Shown in pieces: positions 1-6,008 of a stretch of 8,086 bases of DNA. Where the stretch lies: positions 1-8,086 of the forward strand of contig JAJAZK010000496.1 in NCBI GenBank assembly GCA_026785765.1, given 5' to 3'. Below the pieces are notes generated by a model. That model was given only the letters and a program-made list of their open reading frames with translations. It made no database searches and was not told the origin of the DNA. A program made the position numbers and the translations under genes. Each line of letters starts with the position of its first letter. Position 1 is the first letter of the stretch. Origin of the DNA: Rhodoferax sp. (lineage in GTDB: Bacteria > Pseudomonadota > Gammaproteobacteria > Burkholderiales > Burkholderiaceae_C).

Positions 1-148
1 CATGGTCCAGGCCCGAAACCGGGTGCATGAAACCAGCGAAAAAGCTGCCAGAGGCCATCCCTTCAGTATGCGCCGAAGCGGCTGAAGCAAGGCCCAGCAG
101 GAGCATGGCCGCTAAAAGCCGGAAAATGTTGAGGACGTGACGGTTCAT
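1..148 (-). CDS. HupE/UreJ family membrane protein, N-terminal part only (cut by window start)
   Basis: Only the first 49 residues are inside the window. They begin MNRHVLNIFRLLAAMLLLGL, a typical signal peptide or first hydrophobic segment ending in SAASA, followed by a mature N terminus starting with His (HTEG). Then comes HPVSGLDH, which is the HX5DH signature (His, five residues, Asp-His) of HupE/UreJ proteins. Known HupE proteins are inner-membrane nickel permeases linked to hydrogenases, and UreJ is its urease-linked relative; the substrate here is unknown. The start is the ATG at 148-146, supported by GGAG at 159-156 with 7-nt spacing. It begins 14 nt after the stop of the upstream HupE-like gene, so the two are surely co-transcribed. 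The family assignment rests on a short segment, but the motif is distinctive. Confidence 0.82.
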   Translation of the reverse strand, partial: MNRHVLNIFRLLAAMLLLGLASAASAHTEGMASGSFFAGFMHPVSGLDH

Positions 149-155
149 GCGAAAT

Positions 156-159
156 CTCC
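156..159 (-). promoter_or_regulatory. Ribosome binding site of the partial HupE/UreJ gene
   Basis: On the minus strand GGAG is followed by 7 nt and then ATG at 148. It lies between the stop codon of the upstream gene (TAA at 165-163) and this start, so it fixes the start and supports re-initiation inside one transcript. Confidence 0.7.
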
Positions 160-162
160 AGG

Positions 163-1416
163 TTAGAGCGGTAGCAGCGACACGTTGGCCACCCGCTCGA
201 CAAACCACACGCTCGCGATTCCCATCGCGAGCAGCGAGCCACCACGTACGAACACCTTCGGATAGGCGCGTTGGGAGCGCAGCGTGAACAACAGAACCGT
301 GACGAGCGCAACAATCAACAGTTGCCCGAGTTCCAGTCCCAGGTTGAATTGCAACAGGGCCCAGGCAAATTCCGCCGCTGGCAGTTGTAGTTCCGAAAGG
401 ACACTAGCATAACCAAAACCGTGAATCAAGCCGAAGAAGAAGGTGACCAGCACACGGCGCCCACGAAATATAGGCCACAGGTTGTCGAGCGCAGCGAGTG
501 TGATCGTTACGGCGATGGCGGGCTCTATAAACGCCGGCGCCAAGTTGACGATTCCAGTGGCGGCCAGCGCCAGTGTGAGCGAATGCGCCAGCGTGAAGGC
601 GGTGACGATGCCGATCAACGGAATCAGTGCCGATTTCAGCCGCGGCACCGGCTGCCAGCCCTGCTCGGTGCGGCGCAGAACCGACGGCAGCAGCAGGCAA
701 ACCAGGAACAACACATGGTCGTAGCCGGTGAGGATGTGCTGCACTCCTTCGCGTACGAATTGCAACGCCTGCTCGGGTTCTGCGGGTGCCGCTGGCGGTG
801 CCGCCAGCTTCACGGTCGGCGCTGCTTCCACGACAGTTGCCGGATTCGGAATCAGTGGTGCAGAAACGCCCGCCGCTGTTGCCAGTTCCGCACCTGCCAA
901 GCCAACGCGTACCGCTTGAGGCACCAGCACCCGCACCGCACCCGGTTGTCCGGCCCAGCTGATGCGGGCGATGCCGCGGTGTGTGGGGTCCACGTCGTCC
1001 ATTACCCCATAACGAATACCAGGTGGCAGCCCAGGCTTGCACGTGCTTTGCAAGGTCAGCGCCGCGTAGACGCCGTCGATGCGCCGCTCCAGCCCGTGCG
1101 TCACGGGTTCCAGCGGGCAGCCAACCAGTTCGACCCGCGTGCGCAGGTACGCCTCGATGAGCGGCCAAGCCAGGCGTATTTCGCCCCAAGTGAGTTTTCC
1201 GTCTCCATTGGTGTCCAGATTGAGCGCGACGTCCAGGTCGCGCAACGCGACGTCAATCCTCAAGCTGGTGCTACCCGCCCCACCTTCGAGCTGCAGGTAG
1301 GCGTCACTGGCCTTGTGTGCGTGAGCCGCAATTACCCACACGGCGAGCGCCAACGCCGCCATGGCGCGCCGCACCAGGGAAGCCCACCAGCCCCGCGGAT
1401 GGTTAACGCAGCGCAT
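163..1416 (-). CDS. HupE/UreJ-like membrane protein with extracytoplasmic EF-hand-like domain
   Basis: A 417-residue protein of the second HupE/UreJ type, in which a large exported N-terminal domain precedes the membrane domain. A signal peptide spans about residues 1-34 (RRAMAALALAVWVIAAHAHA-like, mature end near HAHK). Residues 35-210 form a soluble domain with an EF-hand-like loop, D68-T-N-G-D-G-K-L-T-W-G-E79, two cysteines (C100, C127) that could pair, and an Ala/Pro linker at 192-215. The membrane part, 220-417, has HX5DH (H227, D233-H234), TAFTLAHSLTL (272-282), FGLIHGFGY (328-336) and FNLGLELGQL (357-366). By family analogy it could move a transition metal such as nickel; this is not shown here. 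The ATG at 1416 overlaps the TPR gene stop by 14 nt and has no clear Shine-Dalgarno sequence, suggesting translational coupling. ATG 1362 is an alternative start that would leave a shorter signal peptide. Identity as a HupE/UreJ-like membrane protein is secure; function is inferred. Confidence 0.87.
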   Translation of the reverse strand: MRCVNHPRGWWASLVRRAMAALALAVWVIAAHAHKASDAYLQLEGGAGSTSLRIDVALRDLDVALNLDTNGDGKLTWGEIRLAWPLIEAYLRTRVELVGCPLEPVTHGLERRIDGVYAALTLQSTCKPGLPPGIRYGVMDDVDPTHRGIARISWAGQPGAVRVLVPQAVRVGLAGAELATAAGVSAPLIPNPATVVEAAPTVKLAAPPAAPAEPEQALQFVREGVQHILTGYDHVLFLVCLLLPSVLRRTEQGWQPVPRLKSALIPLIGIVTAFTLAHSLTLALAATGIVNLAPAFIEPAIAVTITLAALDNLWPIFRGRRVLVTFFFGLIHGFGYASVLSELQLPAAEFAWALLQFNLGLELGQLLIVALVTVLLFTLRSQRAYPKVFVRGGSLLAMGIASVWFVERVANVSLLPL

Positions 1417-2569
1417 CGAGGCGTACATCGCGCAGGCCCATTGCGCTTGCCAGCGCCGCGGCTTCGCTCTGCGCTGCCGCGTCCTTGCCCGCCGCCGCCG
1501 CCTGCGCCAGAAGCAGCAGGTCCAGCGGTTCGCGCTGGTGGCGCACGTTCTCCCGCGCGAGGTTGAGCGCCTTGCGCGGCTGGTTATCGATCCATAACGC
1601 AAACAGGGCCAGCTCGCGCGCGTGCGTGGTTCGGGCCTCAGGGCGCAGGTTGGCCTGCGCCATACGTTCGCGCAATTCGCGCACGTCGCCAGCCGCGGTC
1701 TGGGACCGGGTCTTGACACCAGTTATCGCCAGGCGCAGCAAGGCTGCGTCGGTTCGGGGCTGGTTCTGCATCTGCCGTGCGGCGTCGTCGAAGCGATTCT
1801 GATGAATCAGGAAGTCCGCGAACGACAAGGTTGTGTAGCCATCGGCTTGCGCCTGCAGCGCCTGGCGGTAGGCAGCTTCCGCTGGCCCGTTCTTGCCCGC
1901 GCGGGCTTCGCTTTCGGCCAGTGTCGTCAACAGCCAGTTACGCATGGCGGGCGCCTGCGCACGGGTGTCAGCGAGCAGTGCATTGAGCGCGTTGCGGGCG
2001 CCCTCGAAGTCGCCACGCAGACTGTCGTTCTCAGCTTGGCAGGCGGCCGCGTGGCCTGCCGCGCCCGCTGCCGCGACTCCTTTGCACGCGCTGTCAGAGG
2101 CCGCATAGCGGCCTTGCACGCGGCGCACCGTTGCCAGCGTGAGCCAGGCCTGCGCATGCCCCGGCCGACGGGCCACCAATTGCTCCAGATTTGTAGCCGA
2201 AGTATCAAAATCATGCAGGAACTGCTGCAACGTCGCCAACATGAGCAGCACCTCATCGGGCGCATCGCTGGTGCGGGGCCACGCGCCCAGCAGAGCCAGC
2301 GCTTGACCGACAAGGCGCGGATCGCCTTGGGTACGCCCCTGGTCGAGATACAGCCGCGCCAACTGAACGGCGCTGCGTTCATCGCGCGCATTGGCGGCAA
2401 GCAACCGACGCAGTTTGCGAATTTCGGCGCGGTCGCCCGACGTGGCGGGCAGGACTTCGATTACTTCGTCGTCCCGAACCGGGTTGACGCTGCTGGCCTG
2501 CGCGTGGGCGCCGCCGAACAAGGTGACCATGACGCAGATCACCGTAGCGAAGGCCTGGATGCGTGTCAT
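1403..2569 (-). CDS. Secreted tetratricopeptide-repeat-like protein
   Basis: A 388-residue protein with a Sec signal peptide (MTRIQAFATVICVMVTLFGG, cleavage near AHA-Q24). Otherwise it is almost entirely alpha-helical, Ala/Leu/Arg-rich sequence with TPR-like repeats. The clearest are around 105-160 (LLMLATLQQFLHDFDTSATN, then PGHAQAWLTLATVRRVQGRY), 208-262 (NWLLTTLAESEARAGKNGPA, then YRQALQA and LSFADFLIHQNRFDDA) and 315-345. Such repeats are protein-protein interaction scaffolds, so a periplasmic assembly or adaptor role for its operon partners is plausible but inferred. The start at 2569 is chosen because it begins a complete signal peptide, although no strong Shine-Dalgarno sequence precedes it (ATCCCTGATAACT-ATG). 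Its stop lies within the first codons of the following HupE-like gene. A 103-nt gap with a stem-loop separates it from the upstream lipoprotein gene. Confidence 0.85.
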   Translation of the reverse strand: MTRIQAFATVICVMVTLFGGAHAQASSVNPVRDDEVIEVLPATSGDRAEIRKLRRLLAANARDERSAVQLARLYLDQGRTQGDPRLVGQALALLGAWPRTSDAPDEVLLMLATLQQFLHDFDTSATNLEQLVARRPGHAQAWLTLATVRRVQGRYAASDSACKGVAAAGAAGHAAACQAENDSLRGDFEGARNALNALLADTRAQAPAMRNWLLTTLAESEARAGKNGPAEAAYRQALQAQADGYTTLSFADFLIHQNRFDDAARQMQNQPRTDAALLRLAITGVKTRSQTAAGDVRELRERMAQANLRPEARTTHARELALFALWIDNQPRKALNLARENVRHQREPLDLLLLAQAAAAGKDAAAQSEAAALASAMGLRDVRLDALR

Positions 2570-2611
2570 AGTTATCAGGGATGAAATTAGCGTTGAACGC
2601 AGTCGTGCGAA

Positions 2612-2642
2612 AACCAGATGCTACGCCACTTAGCATCTGGTT
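2612..2642 (-). terminator. Perfect 11-bp stem-loop between lipoprotein and TPR genes (attenuator or weak terminator)
   Basis: AACCAGATGCT at 2612-2622 and AGCATCTGGTT at 2632-2642 are exact inverted complements separated by a 9-nt loop. Transcribed on the minus strand, the stem ends in GGTT and runs into TTCGCAC, giving only four U residues. It therefore resembles a weak intrinsic terminator, attenuator or mRNA-stabilising hairpin rather than a strong terminator. It sits in the only large gap of the five-gene run, 42 nt upstream of the TPR start, where it could set the ratio of the first two products to the last three. Confidence 0.65.
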
Positions 2643-2673
2643 CAGGGAGGAAGAAACCGCCGGTGCGGGTCCT

Positions 2674-2934
2674 TTACAACGCCACCGGTTCTCCGGTCTC
2701 GTCGCCCGGCGGCGCCGTGAAGCCGGCGCTGAAGGTCAGCGGTTCCGAGCTTTCGTCGCCCTGCACCAGGCTCAGAATGAAGGTTGTGAATGCCGCAGAA
2801 GTAGCGAAGGCACTGTCTGGCACGCTGGTGGCAACCTCTACGTTATTGTTGCCACCGCCACCGCATGCGCTGAGTGCCAAGGCGGTGGCGAGTACTGCGG
2901 CCAAGCCCAAGGCCCGAGTTTTGTTGATTTTCAT
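2674..2934 (-). CDS. Small putative lipoprotein
   Basis: An 86-residue protein of unknown function. It has a lipoprotein signal peptide (MKINKTRALGLAAVLATALA followed by the lipobox LSAC), so the predicted lipidated Cys is residue 24. This is followed by a flexible Gly4-Asn3 tether. The remaining ~55 residues are acidic, Ser/Thr/Ala-rich and end in PPGDETGEPVAL, with no domain that I recognise. The residue after Cys is Gly, not Asp, so outer-membrane sorting would be expected under the Lol rule known from enterobacteria. The start is ATG 2934: GAGG at 2944-2941 gives 6-nt spacing. ATG 2937 would give only 3, and an in-frame TTG at 2946 is unlikely. It begins 8 nt after the DUF4331 stop, so the two are co-transcribed and probably functionally linked. 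Confidence 0.8.
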   Translation of the reverse strand: MKINKTRALGLAAVLATALALSACGGGGNNNVEVATSVPDSAFATSAAFTTFILSLVQGDESSEPLTFSAGFTAPPGDETGEPVAL

Positions 2935-2940
2935 CATGTA

Positions 2941-2944
2941 CCTC
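2941..2944 (-). promoter_or_regulatory. Ribosome binding site deciding the lipoprotein start
   Basis: Minus-strand GAGG followed by TACATG and then ATG at 2934. It overlaps the last two bases of the stop codon of the upstream DUF4331 gene, which ties the two genes together translationally and favours the second of two tandem ATGs. Confidence 0.6.
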
Positions 2945-4460
2945 AATTAAAGTTGCCGGGTAACGGGGTGTTCAGGTACGGAAACACGACTTTGAAGTCG
3001 ACAGACGTTTTGCGCACACCGTCCGTAAATGCCAAGCCGCCAGCCGGTGCGTCGGCGGGCACGCAACCCACCATGAACGTATCGGTCGGACCAGTGAGCA
3101 CGCACAACGCGCCCATCGAAACGCGGATGGCTACGTCCACCACATCGTCGCCTGGCCGGCGTCCGTTCGGAAAGCCCGCGTTGTCGCCCCCTGCCACACC
3201 AAGCGCGTTTTGCGAACCCGCTGCCACTGGCGCGGTAGTGGTGTTAAGCCGCAACATGTCAGACGCGACCACACCCACTGGCTGGTTAACGCCCTTCACG
3301 CCGGTCAGGAAAGCCGCCACCAGATCGGTACGCGGGAACTTTGTCGGCGCCACCGCCGCTGGGAACAGCGTCTGGATCAATGCCGGCAAGGTCGGGTTGG
3401 TCACGTAGTCGGCGAATTGGCCATCGCCGGTATTGGGCTGGGGTCTGGACGCGTTGAACTTGTCCTTGTCGTCCAGGCCGATCACCACCTCGTTGACCAA
3501 CGGCATACCCAGACGTGACACCTGTGTCCATGCGCCGCCGTGGAACGATGCCTTGTTCAGCCCGCTTGCGGGCGCTCCGTTCAGGAGCCGTCCTTGGCGC
3601 AGGCTGGCAGTGGTGTAAGCGCCAATCACCGGTTCAGTGCCATTGGTCAGGCAGGTGATCGGCACCTCCAGCGAGATGGTGCTGATGTTCTTCTTCTCGA
3701 GGTCGTTGAGATTTCCGCCAACTTCCGCGCCGAGCGGGTTCAGGTTGAACAGATCGAAGATCTTGCCGACCGCGATATAGAACGGCTCCTTGCGCTGGCC
3801 GACAAACATGCGGCCGTTGGCGCAACCCGGGATGGCCACGTCGTAAATGTGCTGGTTGGCATAAGTCTCGTAACCGCTGACGCTGCCAAACGACTTGTCA
3901 CCGATGTTGTCCACTGGCTTGTCGAACGTCGAAGCACCCGCAGCCGTCAGTGCCGCGCGGGTTCCGGCTCTGCGGCCACCGCGAACGATCTCCACCGAGT
4001 AGGTTTCCCGCACATTCAGCGCGGCCGGGTTCACGCCCGAGATGACGCCACTGTTGATCAGCGGAATCTTGACCGACTTGCCGCCGACGCTCAGCGCGGC
4101 GGCCTTGGAGGTACTCTTGAAACGAAACTGGAAGGTGATGTCCTCCTTGCCGTCGCCATTGTTGTCGACGTGGATTTCGTAGAGGGCATTCGGATTGAAC
4201 TGGTAGAAATTGGGGCCGCCTTGCGGATCCTGGAACGGGATGTAGTTGGCGATCAGCGTCACGTAGGCCGCACGCCCGGCCTCGTAACTCCGGAACATGT
4301 AAAAGTCAGTTCCATCCACCGAGGGGTTCATGGCGATGGAAGGTGCTTCGCGGTGGCTTGAGGCGATTGCCGTGCCGCTGCACACCAGCGCAGCGCTGCC
4401 CGCCAGCGCGGCAAGGGCAAACCGCCCGCCGCGAGGAGACAAAAGAGGGGAATGAATCAT
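2943..4460 (-). CDS. DUF4331 family secreted protein
   Basis: A 505-residue exported protein. A Sec-type signal peptide spans about 1-34 (FALAALAGSAALVCSGTAIA), followed directly by the family hallmark SSHREAP (34-40) and then DGTDFYMFRSY (49-59). Other recognisable segments are a calcium-loop-like D99-N-N-G-D-G-K-E-D107 followed by ITFQFRF, RLGMPLVNEVVIGLDDKDKF (316-335) and NGRRPGDDVVDVAIRV (432-447). Mature cysteines are C213, C270, C453 and C466. I assign DUF4331 from these motifs; the family has no established biochemical role that I know of. The start is ATG 4460, with GGAG at 4470-4467 and 6-nt spacing; an upstream in-frame TTG at 4472 is less likely. It is the first gene of the minus-strand operon and lies downstream of an FNR/ANR-type box. 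Family identity is strong; function is unknown. Confidence 0.92.
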   Translation of the reverse strand: MIHSPLLSPRGGRFALAALAGSAALVCSGTAIASSHREAPSIAMNPSVDGTDFYMFRSYEAGRAAYVTLIANYIPFQDPQGGPNFYQFNPNALYEIHVDNNGDGKEDITFQFRFKSTSKAAALSVGGKSVKIPLINSGVISGVNPAALNVRETYSVEIVRGGRRAGTRAALTAAGASTFDKPVDNIGDKSFGSVSGYETYANQHIYDVAIPGCANGRMFVGQRKEPFYIAVGKIFDLFNLNPLGAEVGGNLNDLEKKNISTISLEVPITCLTNGTEPVIGAYTTASLRQGRLLNGAPASGLNKASFHGGAWTQVSRLGMPLVNEVVIGLDDKDKFNASRPQPNTGDGQFADYVTNPTLPALIQTLFPAAVAPTKFPRTDLVAAFLTGVKGVNQPVGVVASDMLRLNTTTAPVAAGSQNALGVAGGDNAGFPNGRRPGDDVVDVAIRVSMGALCVLTGPTDTFMVGCVPADAPAGGLAFTDGVRKTSVDFKVVFPYLNTPLPGNFN

Positions 4461-4466
4461 TGCTAT

Positions 4467-4470
4467 CTCC
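4467..4470 (-). promoter_or_regulatory. Ribosome binding site of the DUF4331 gene
   Basis: Minus-strand GGAG then ATAGCA then ATG at 4460: good spacing that selects this start over the TTG four codons upstream. Confidence 0.7.
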
Positions 4471-4515
4471 AATAAAGGGTTGAGAAGTAGTTATCTTCGC
4501 TTGCCCCAGTTGGAC

Positions 4516-4528
4516 CTTATGTGCGATA
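4516..4528 (-). promoter_or_regulatory. Candidate -10 region for the DUF4331 operon
   Basis: If the FNR-type box acts from the usual -41.5 position, transcription would start near 4516 and the -10 hexamer would be TATCGC at 4528-4523. CATAAG at 4521-4516 is a better match to TATAAT (four of six) but would place the box near -48. Neither is strong, as expected for an activator-dependent promoter. The exact start cannot be decided from sequence. Confidence 0.3.
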
Positions 4529-4550
4529 CCGCACGCTGGCAATGTCCAAA

Positions 4551-4564
4551 CTGATCAAGATCAA
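4551..4564 (-). promoter_or_regulatory. FNR/ANR/DNR-type operator upstream of the DUF4331 operon
   Basis: On the minus strand the site reads TTGAT-CTTG-ATCAG, matching the FNR-family consensus TTGAT-N4-ATCAA at nine of ten positions, with only the last base different. It lies 91-104 nt upstream of the DUF4331 start, a spacing compatible with class II activation and a leader of about 55 nt. FNR-family factors (FNR and ANR sensing oxygen; DNR and NNR sensing NO) bind such sites. This suggests the five-gene operon responds to oxygen limitation or NO. No divergent plus-strand gene is visible that could be the alternative target. Confidence 0.6.
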
Positions 4565-4678
4565 ATTTGGCAAGAGTCGGCGGCCTCATCACACGCGGCA
4601 CAGGCCGGCATCGCTGCTTCATCAACGGAGTGAACCGCTCCATGTCGTCGAATCCGACCTAGTGATCCGGCGGAGCGG
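4565..4678. other. Intergenic stretch without a supported gene
   Basis: This stretch lies between the FNR-type box and the possible 76-residue ORF. I see no coding signal. It holds one weak inverted repeat, CCGCTCC at 4635-4641 against GGAGCGG at 4672-4678, with a 30-nt loop and just after the end of the small ORF. It could form an RNA hairpin but has no T-run, so I do not call it a terminator. Confidence 0.4.
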
Positions 4679-4909
4679 CTAATCAGAGATTGCGGGCAGC
4701 ACTGGCCGGATTCTTCTTGATTGACCCGGCGGCACATTTGCTACCCCTTCGAGGTCTGCCAAGGCGTCACGCAACCGTTGCAAATCGCTTGCGACGACCG
4801 GCCATTCCACGTTCCTGCCCCGCGCATCAGCTTCGTGCTTCACCAACTCTCTTGCAGCGACAAGCACGCGCTGAAATCGTGGGTCGGGAGTCTGGTTATT
4901 GATGGGCAT
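4679..4909 (-). CDS. Possible small hypothetical protein
   Basis: A 76-residue ORF starting MPINNQTPDPRFQRVLVAAR, with a plausible amphipathic helical stretch (ELVKHEADARGRNVEWPVVA, then SDLQRLRDALADLEG) and a basic Pro/Arg tail. The composition is protein-like and the strand agrees with its neighbours. However, there is no Shine-Dalgarno sequence before the ATG (AGCATTCCCGT-ATG), no signal peptide and no family that I recognise. It lies 121 nt downstream of the flavodoxin stop and could be transcribed with it. If it is not real, about 570 nt between the flavodoxin and DUF4331 genes would be non-coding. Confidence 0.42.
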   Translation of the reverse strand: MPINNQTPDPRFQRVLVAARELVKHEADARGRNVEWPVVASDLQRLRDALADLEGVANVPPGQSRRIRPVLPAISD

Positions 4910-5030
4910 ACGGGAATGCTACACGGGAAGCCGGAGGACGACGGAGTCGACCCGTTGGGCCAAGGTTGCCCATCAAACCAGTTGTGAATTCTGTCGATAC
5001 TTGCGCGGACAAGTCGCGCAGACCGCGTGA

Positions 5031-5528
5031 TCACCGGGCTTGTGACGTATCCAGACCTTCGCCTCGAATGCTGTCGACGAAGTCTATCAGTTGCGCGCGG
5101 CTGGCAATAGCGGGCAGGCACTTCCTGGCCACTGCCAGCGTCGCCTTCGGTTGCTTGCCGCACAGCTTGCTCAACTCGGCAAATCCGCGCTCCTCGCGTC
5201 CTTCACCCTCGGCACAAAAGAAAGCGATTTGCTGGATCCGGGCGGCGTACTGACGGATATACGAGCGCACCGGCGGCGCCAGGCCGGCGCGCGAAATCGG
5301 CACGCCGATCACCACCAGGTCGTAGTTGGCCGGATTGCGGACTGGTCTTTGGATCGGTGGCGCGGAGTGAACCAGGGCCTGCCAGTTGTAGCGCCATCCC
5401 GCAAGCCAGGTCATTCCTTGAGCCTGCGCGTGGATCGGATCGAGGTGGGCATTACATCGCATGGCGATCTCTTTCGCAATACGGCTGGTCTGTCCGGTGC
5501 GTGAGAAATAGGTGACGAGCGTTTTCAT
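5031..5528 (-). CDS. Flavodoxin family protein
   Basis: A 165-residue cytoplasmic protein, the usual size for a short-chain flavodoxin-fold protein. It opens with the first beta strand and FMN phosphate loop MKTLVTYFSRTGQTSRIAKE, where S9-R-T-G-Q-T14 matches the T/S-x-T-G-x-T pattern. The second flavin-contact strand and loop appear as YDLVVIGVPISRAGLAPPVR (69-88), and a later strand as IAFFCAEGEG (101-110). Such proteins bind FMN and carry electrons or act as small quinone/FMN reductases; partner and substrate are unknown. I chose ATG 5528 because the fold begins immediately there; an in-frame ATG at 5579 would add 17 residues. Neither start has a strong ribosome binding site. Two cysteines, C105 and C123, are present. 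No reductase partner gene is adjacent. Confidence 0.83.
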   Translation of the reverse strand: MKTLVTYFSRTGQTSRIAKEIAMRCNAHLDPIHAQAQGMTWLAGWRYNWQALVHSAPPIQRPVRNPANYDLVVIGVPISRAGLAPPVRSYIRQYAARIQQIAFFCAEGEGREERGFAELSKLCGKQPKATLAVARKCLPAIASRAQLIDFVDSIRGEGLDTSQAR

Positions 5529-5800
5529 AAAAATTACGGGTTGCGCGACCTGGTTCAGCAATGCTCCGAACAGGCGCATTTAACATCCCAAGGTGGCCAC
5601 CAGAACATGTCCAGCGCCCGCGTCGGGCTCCCAATCGGTGATGCTCAATGTCTTTGTGCGCACGCTTGCCGTCTGTGCGGTGCAACACACAGTTCGGCTC
5701 TCCCGTACCGGCCCACAGAATTTCGGCGTGCGGTCTGACGTGAGCCGAGGGCGACTTGACCGATGATGAAGGCCTTCTGTTTGTCATTGATGGAGTTGCC
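5529..5800. other. Intergenic region between divergent flavodoxin and small-protein genes
   Basis: About 270 nt separate the divergent starts, so this should hold both promoters. I see a perfect 10-bp palindrome, GGTGGCCACC, at 5592-5601, 64 nt upstream of the flavodoxin start, which could be an operator. A possible -35 element TTGACC lies at 5756-5761 on the plus strand, without a convincing -10. No FNR-type box was found. An open frame crosses the region on the minus strand, but its sequence does not look like a protein. Confidence 0.35.
5792..5795 (+). promoter_or_regulatory. Ribosome binding site of the small Pro/Asp-rich protein gene
   Basis: GGAG followed by TTGCC and ATG at 5801. Its strength and 5-nt spacing select this start over an in-frame ATG at 5756 region upstream, and are the main evidence besides composition that the gene is real. 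Confidence 0.6.
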
Positions 5801-5989
5801 ATGAGACGTTCAATATTGCCAATCAACCATGTACCACCCGTGCGCGAACCTTTGCCTGACGTGTTGCCCTTGCCCCTGGATCCCGACAAAGGGCCAACGC
5901 CTGACTTGCTTCCCGACGACCCTGAGCGTGACGGCGTGACGCAACCGGTCGGGCTCGGATCGCCTTTGTTTTGTTCCGCAAGCAGTTGA
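5801..5989 (+). CDS. Small Pro/Asp-rich hypothetical protein
   Basis: A 62-residue protein beginning MRRSILPINH. Its middle is built of Pro- and Asp-rich phrases: PLPDVLPLPLDPDKGPTPD (18-36) and LLPDDPERDGVTQPV (36-50). The DPDxGPxP...PDDPExD pattern resembles short uncharacterised proteins I recall from betaproteobacteria, but I cannot name a family. It has no signal peptide, no transmembrane segment and a single Cys (58), and is probably intrinsically disordered and acidic. The start at 5801 is fixed by GGAG at 5792-5795. It is the only plus-strand gene in the window. It ends 19 nt from the stop of the convergent AI-2E/GAF gene, leaving little room for a terminator. Confidence 0.62.
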   Translation: MRRSILPINHVPPVREPLPDVLPLPLDPDKGPTPDLLPDDPERDGVTQPVGLGSPLFCSASS

Positions 5990-6008
5990 CGAGTCGCTCT
6001 CGCACTAC

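Noticed and set aside
421..1566. Long plus-strand open frame opposite the HupE-like gene
   Set aside because: Its translation is Arg/Gln/His-rich with no domain, and the opposite strand encodes clear HupE motifs and a signal peptide. It is a GC-driven shadow.
163..1719. Extension of the HupE-like gene upstream to 1719
   Set aside because: The extra ~100 residues are Arg/Cys/Trp-rich shadow of the TPR gene. The signal peptide marks the start at 1416 or 1362.
1622..2584. 320-codon plus-strand open frame opposite the TPR gene
   Set aside because: Composition is shadow-like and the minus strand has a signal peptide and TPR-like repeats.
3540..4361. 273-codon plus-strand open frame opposite DUF4331
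   Set aside because: The DUF4331 hallmark motifs on the minus strand explain the region.
4306..4542. 78-codon minus-strand frame overlapping the DUF4331 start
   Set aside because: It overlaps the signal-peptide coding region out of frame and covers the promoter zone.
5002..5020. Hairpin TGCGCG/CGCGCA just past the flavodoxin stop
   Set aside because: A six-base-pair GC stem in a GC-rich region with no following T-run is too weak to call a terminator.
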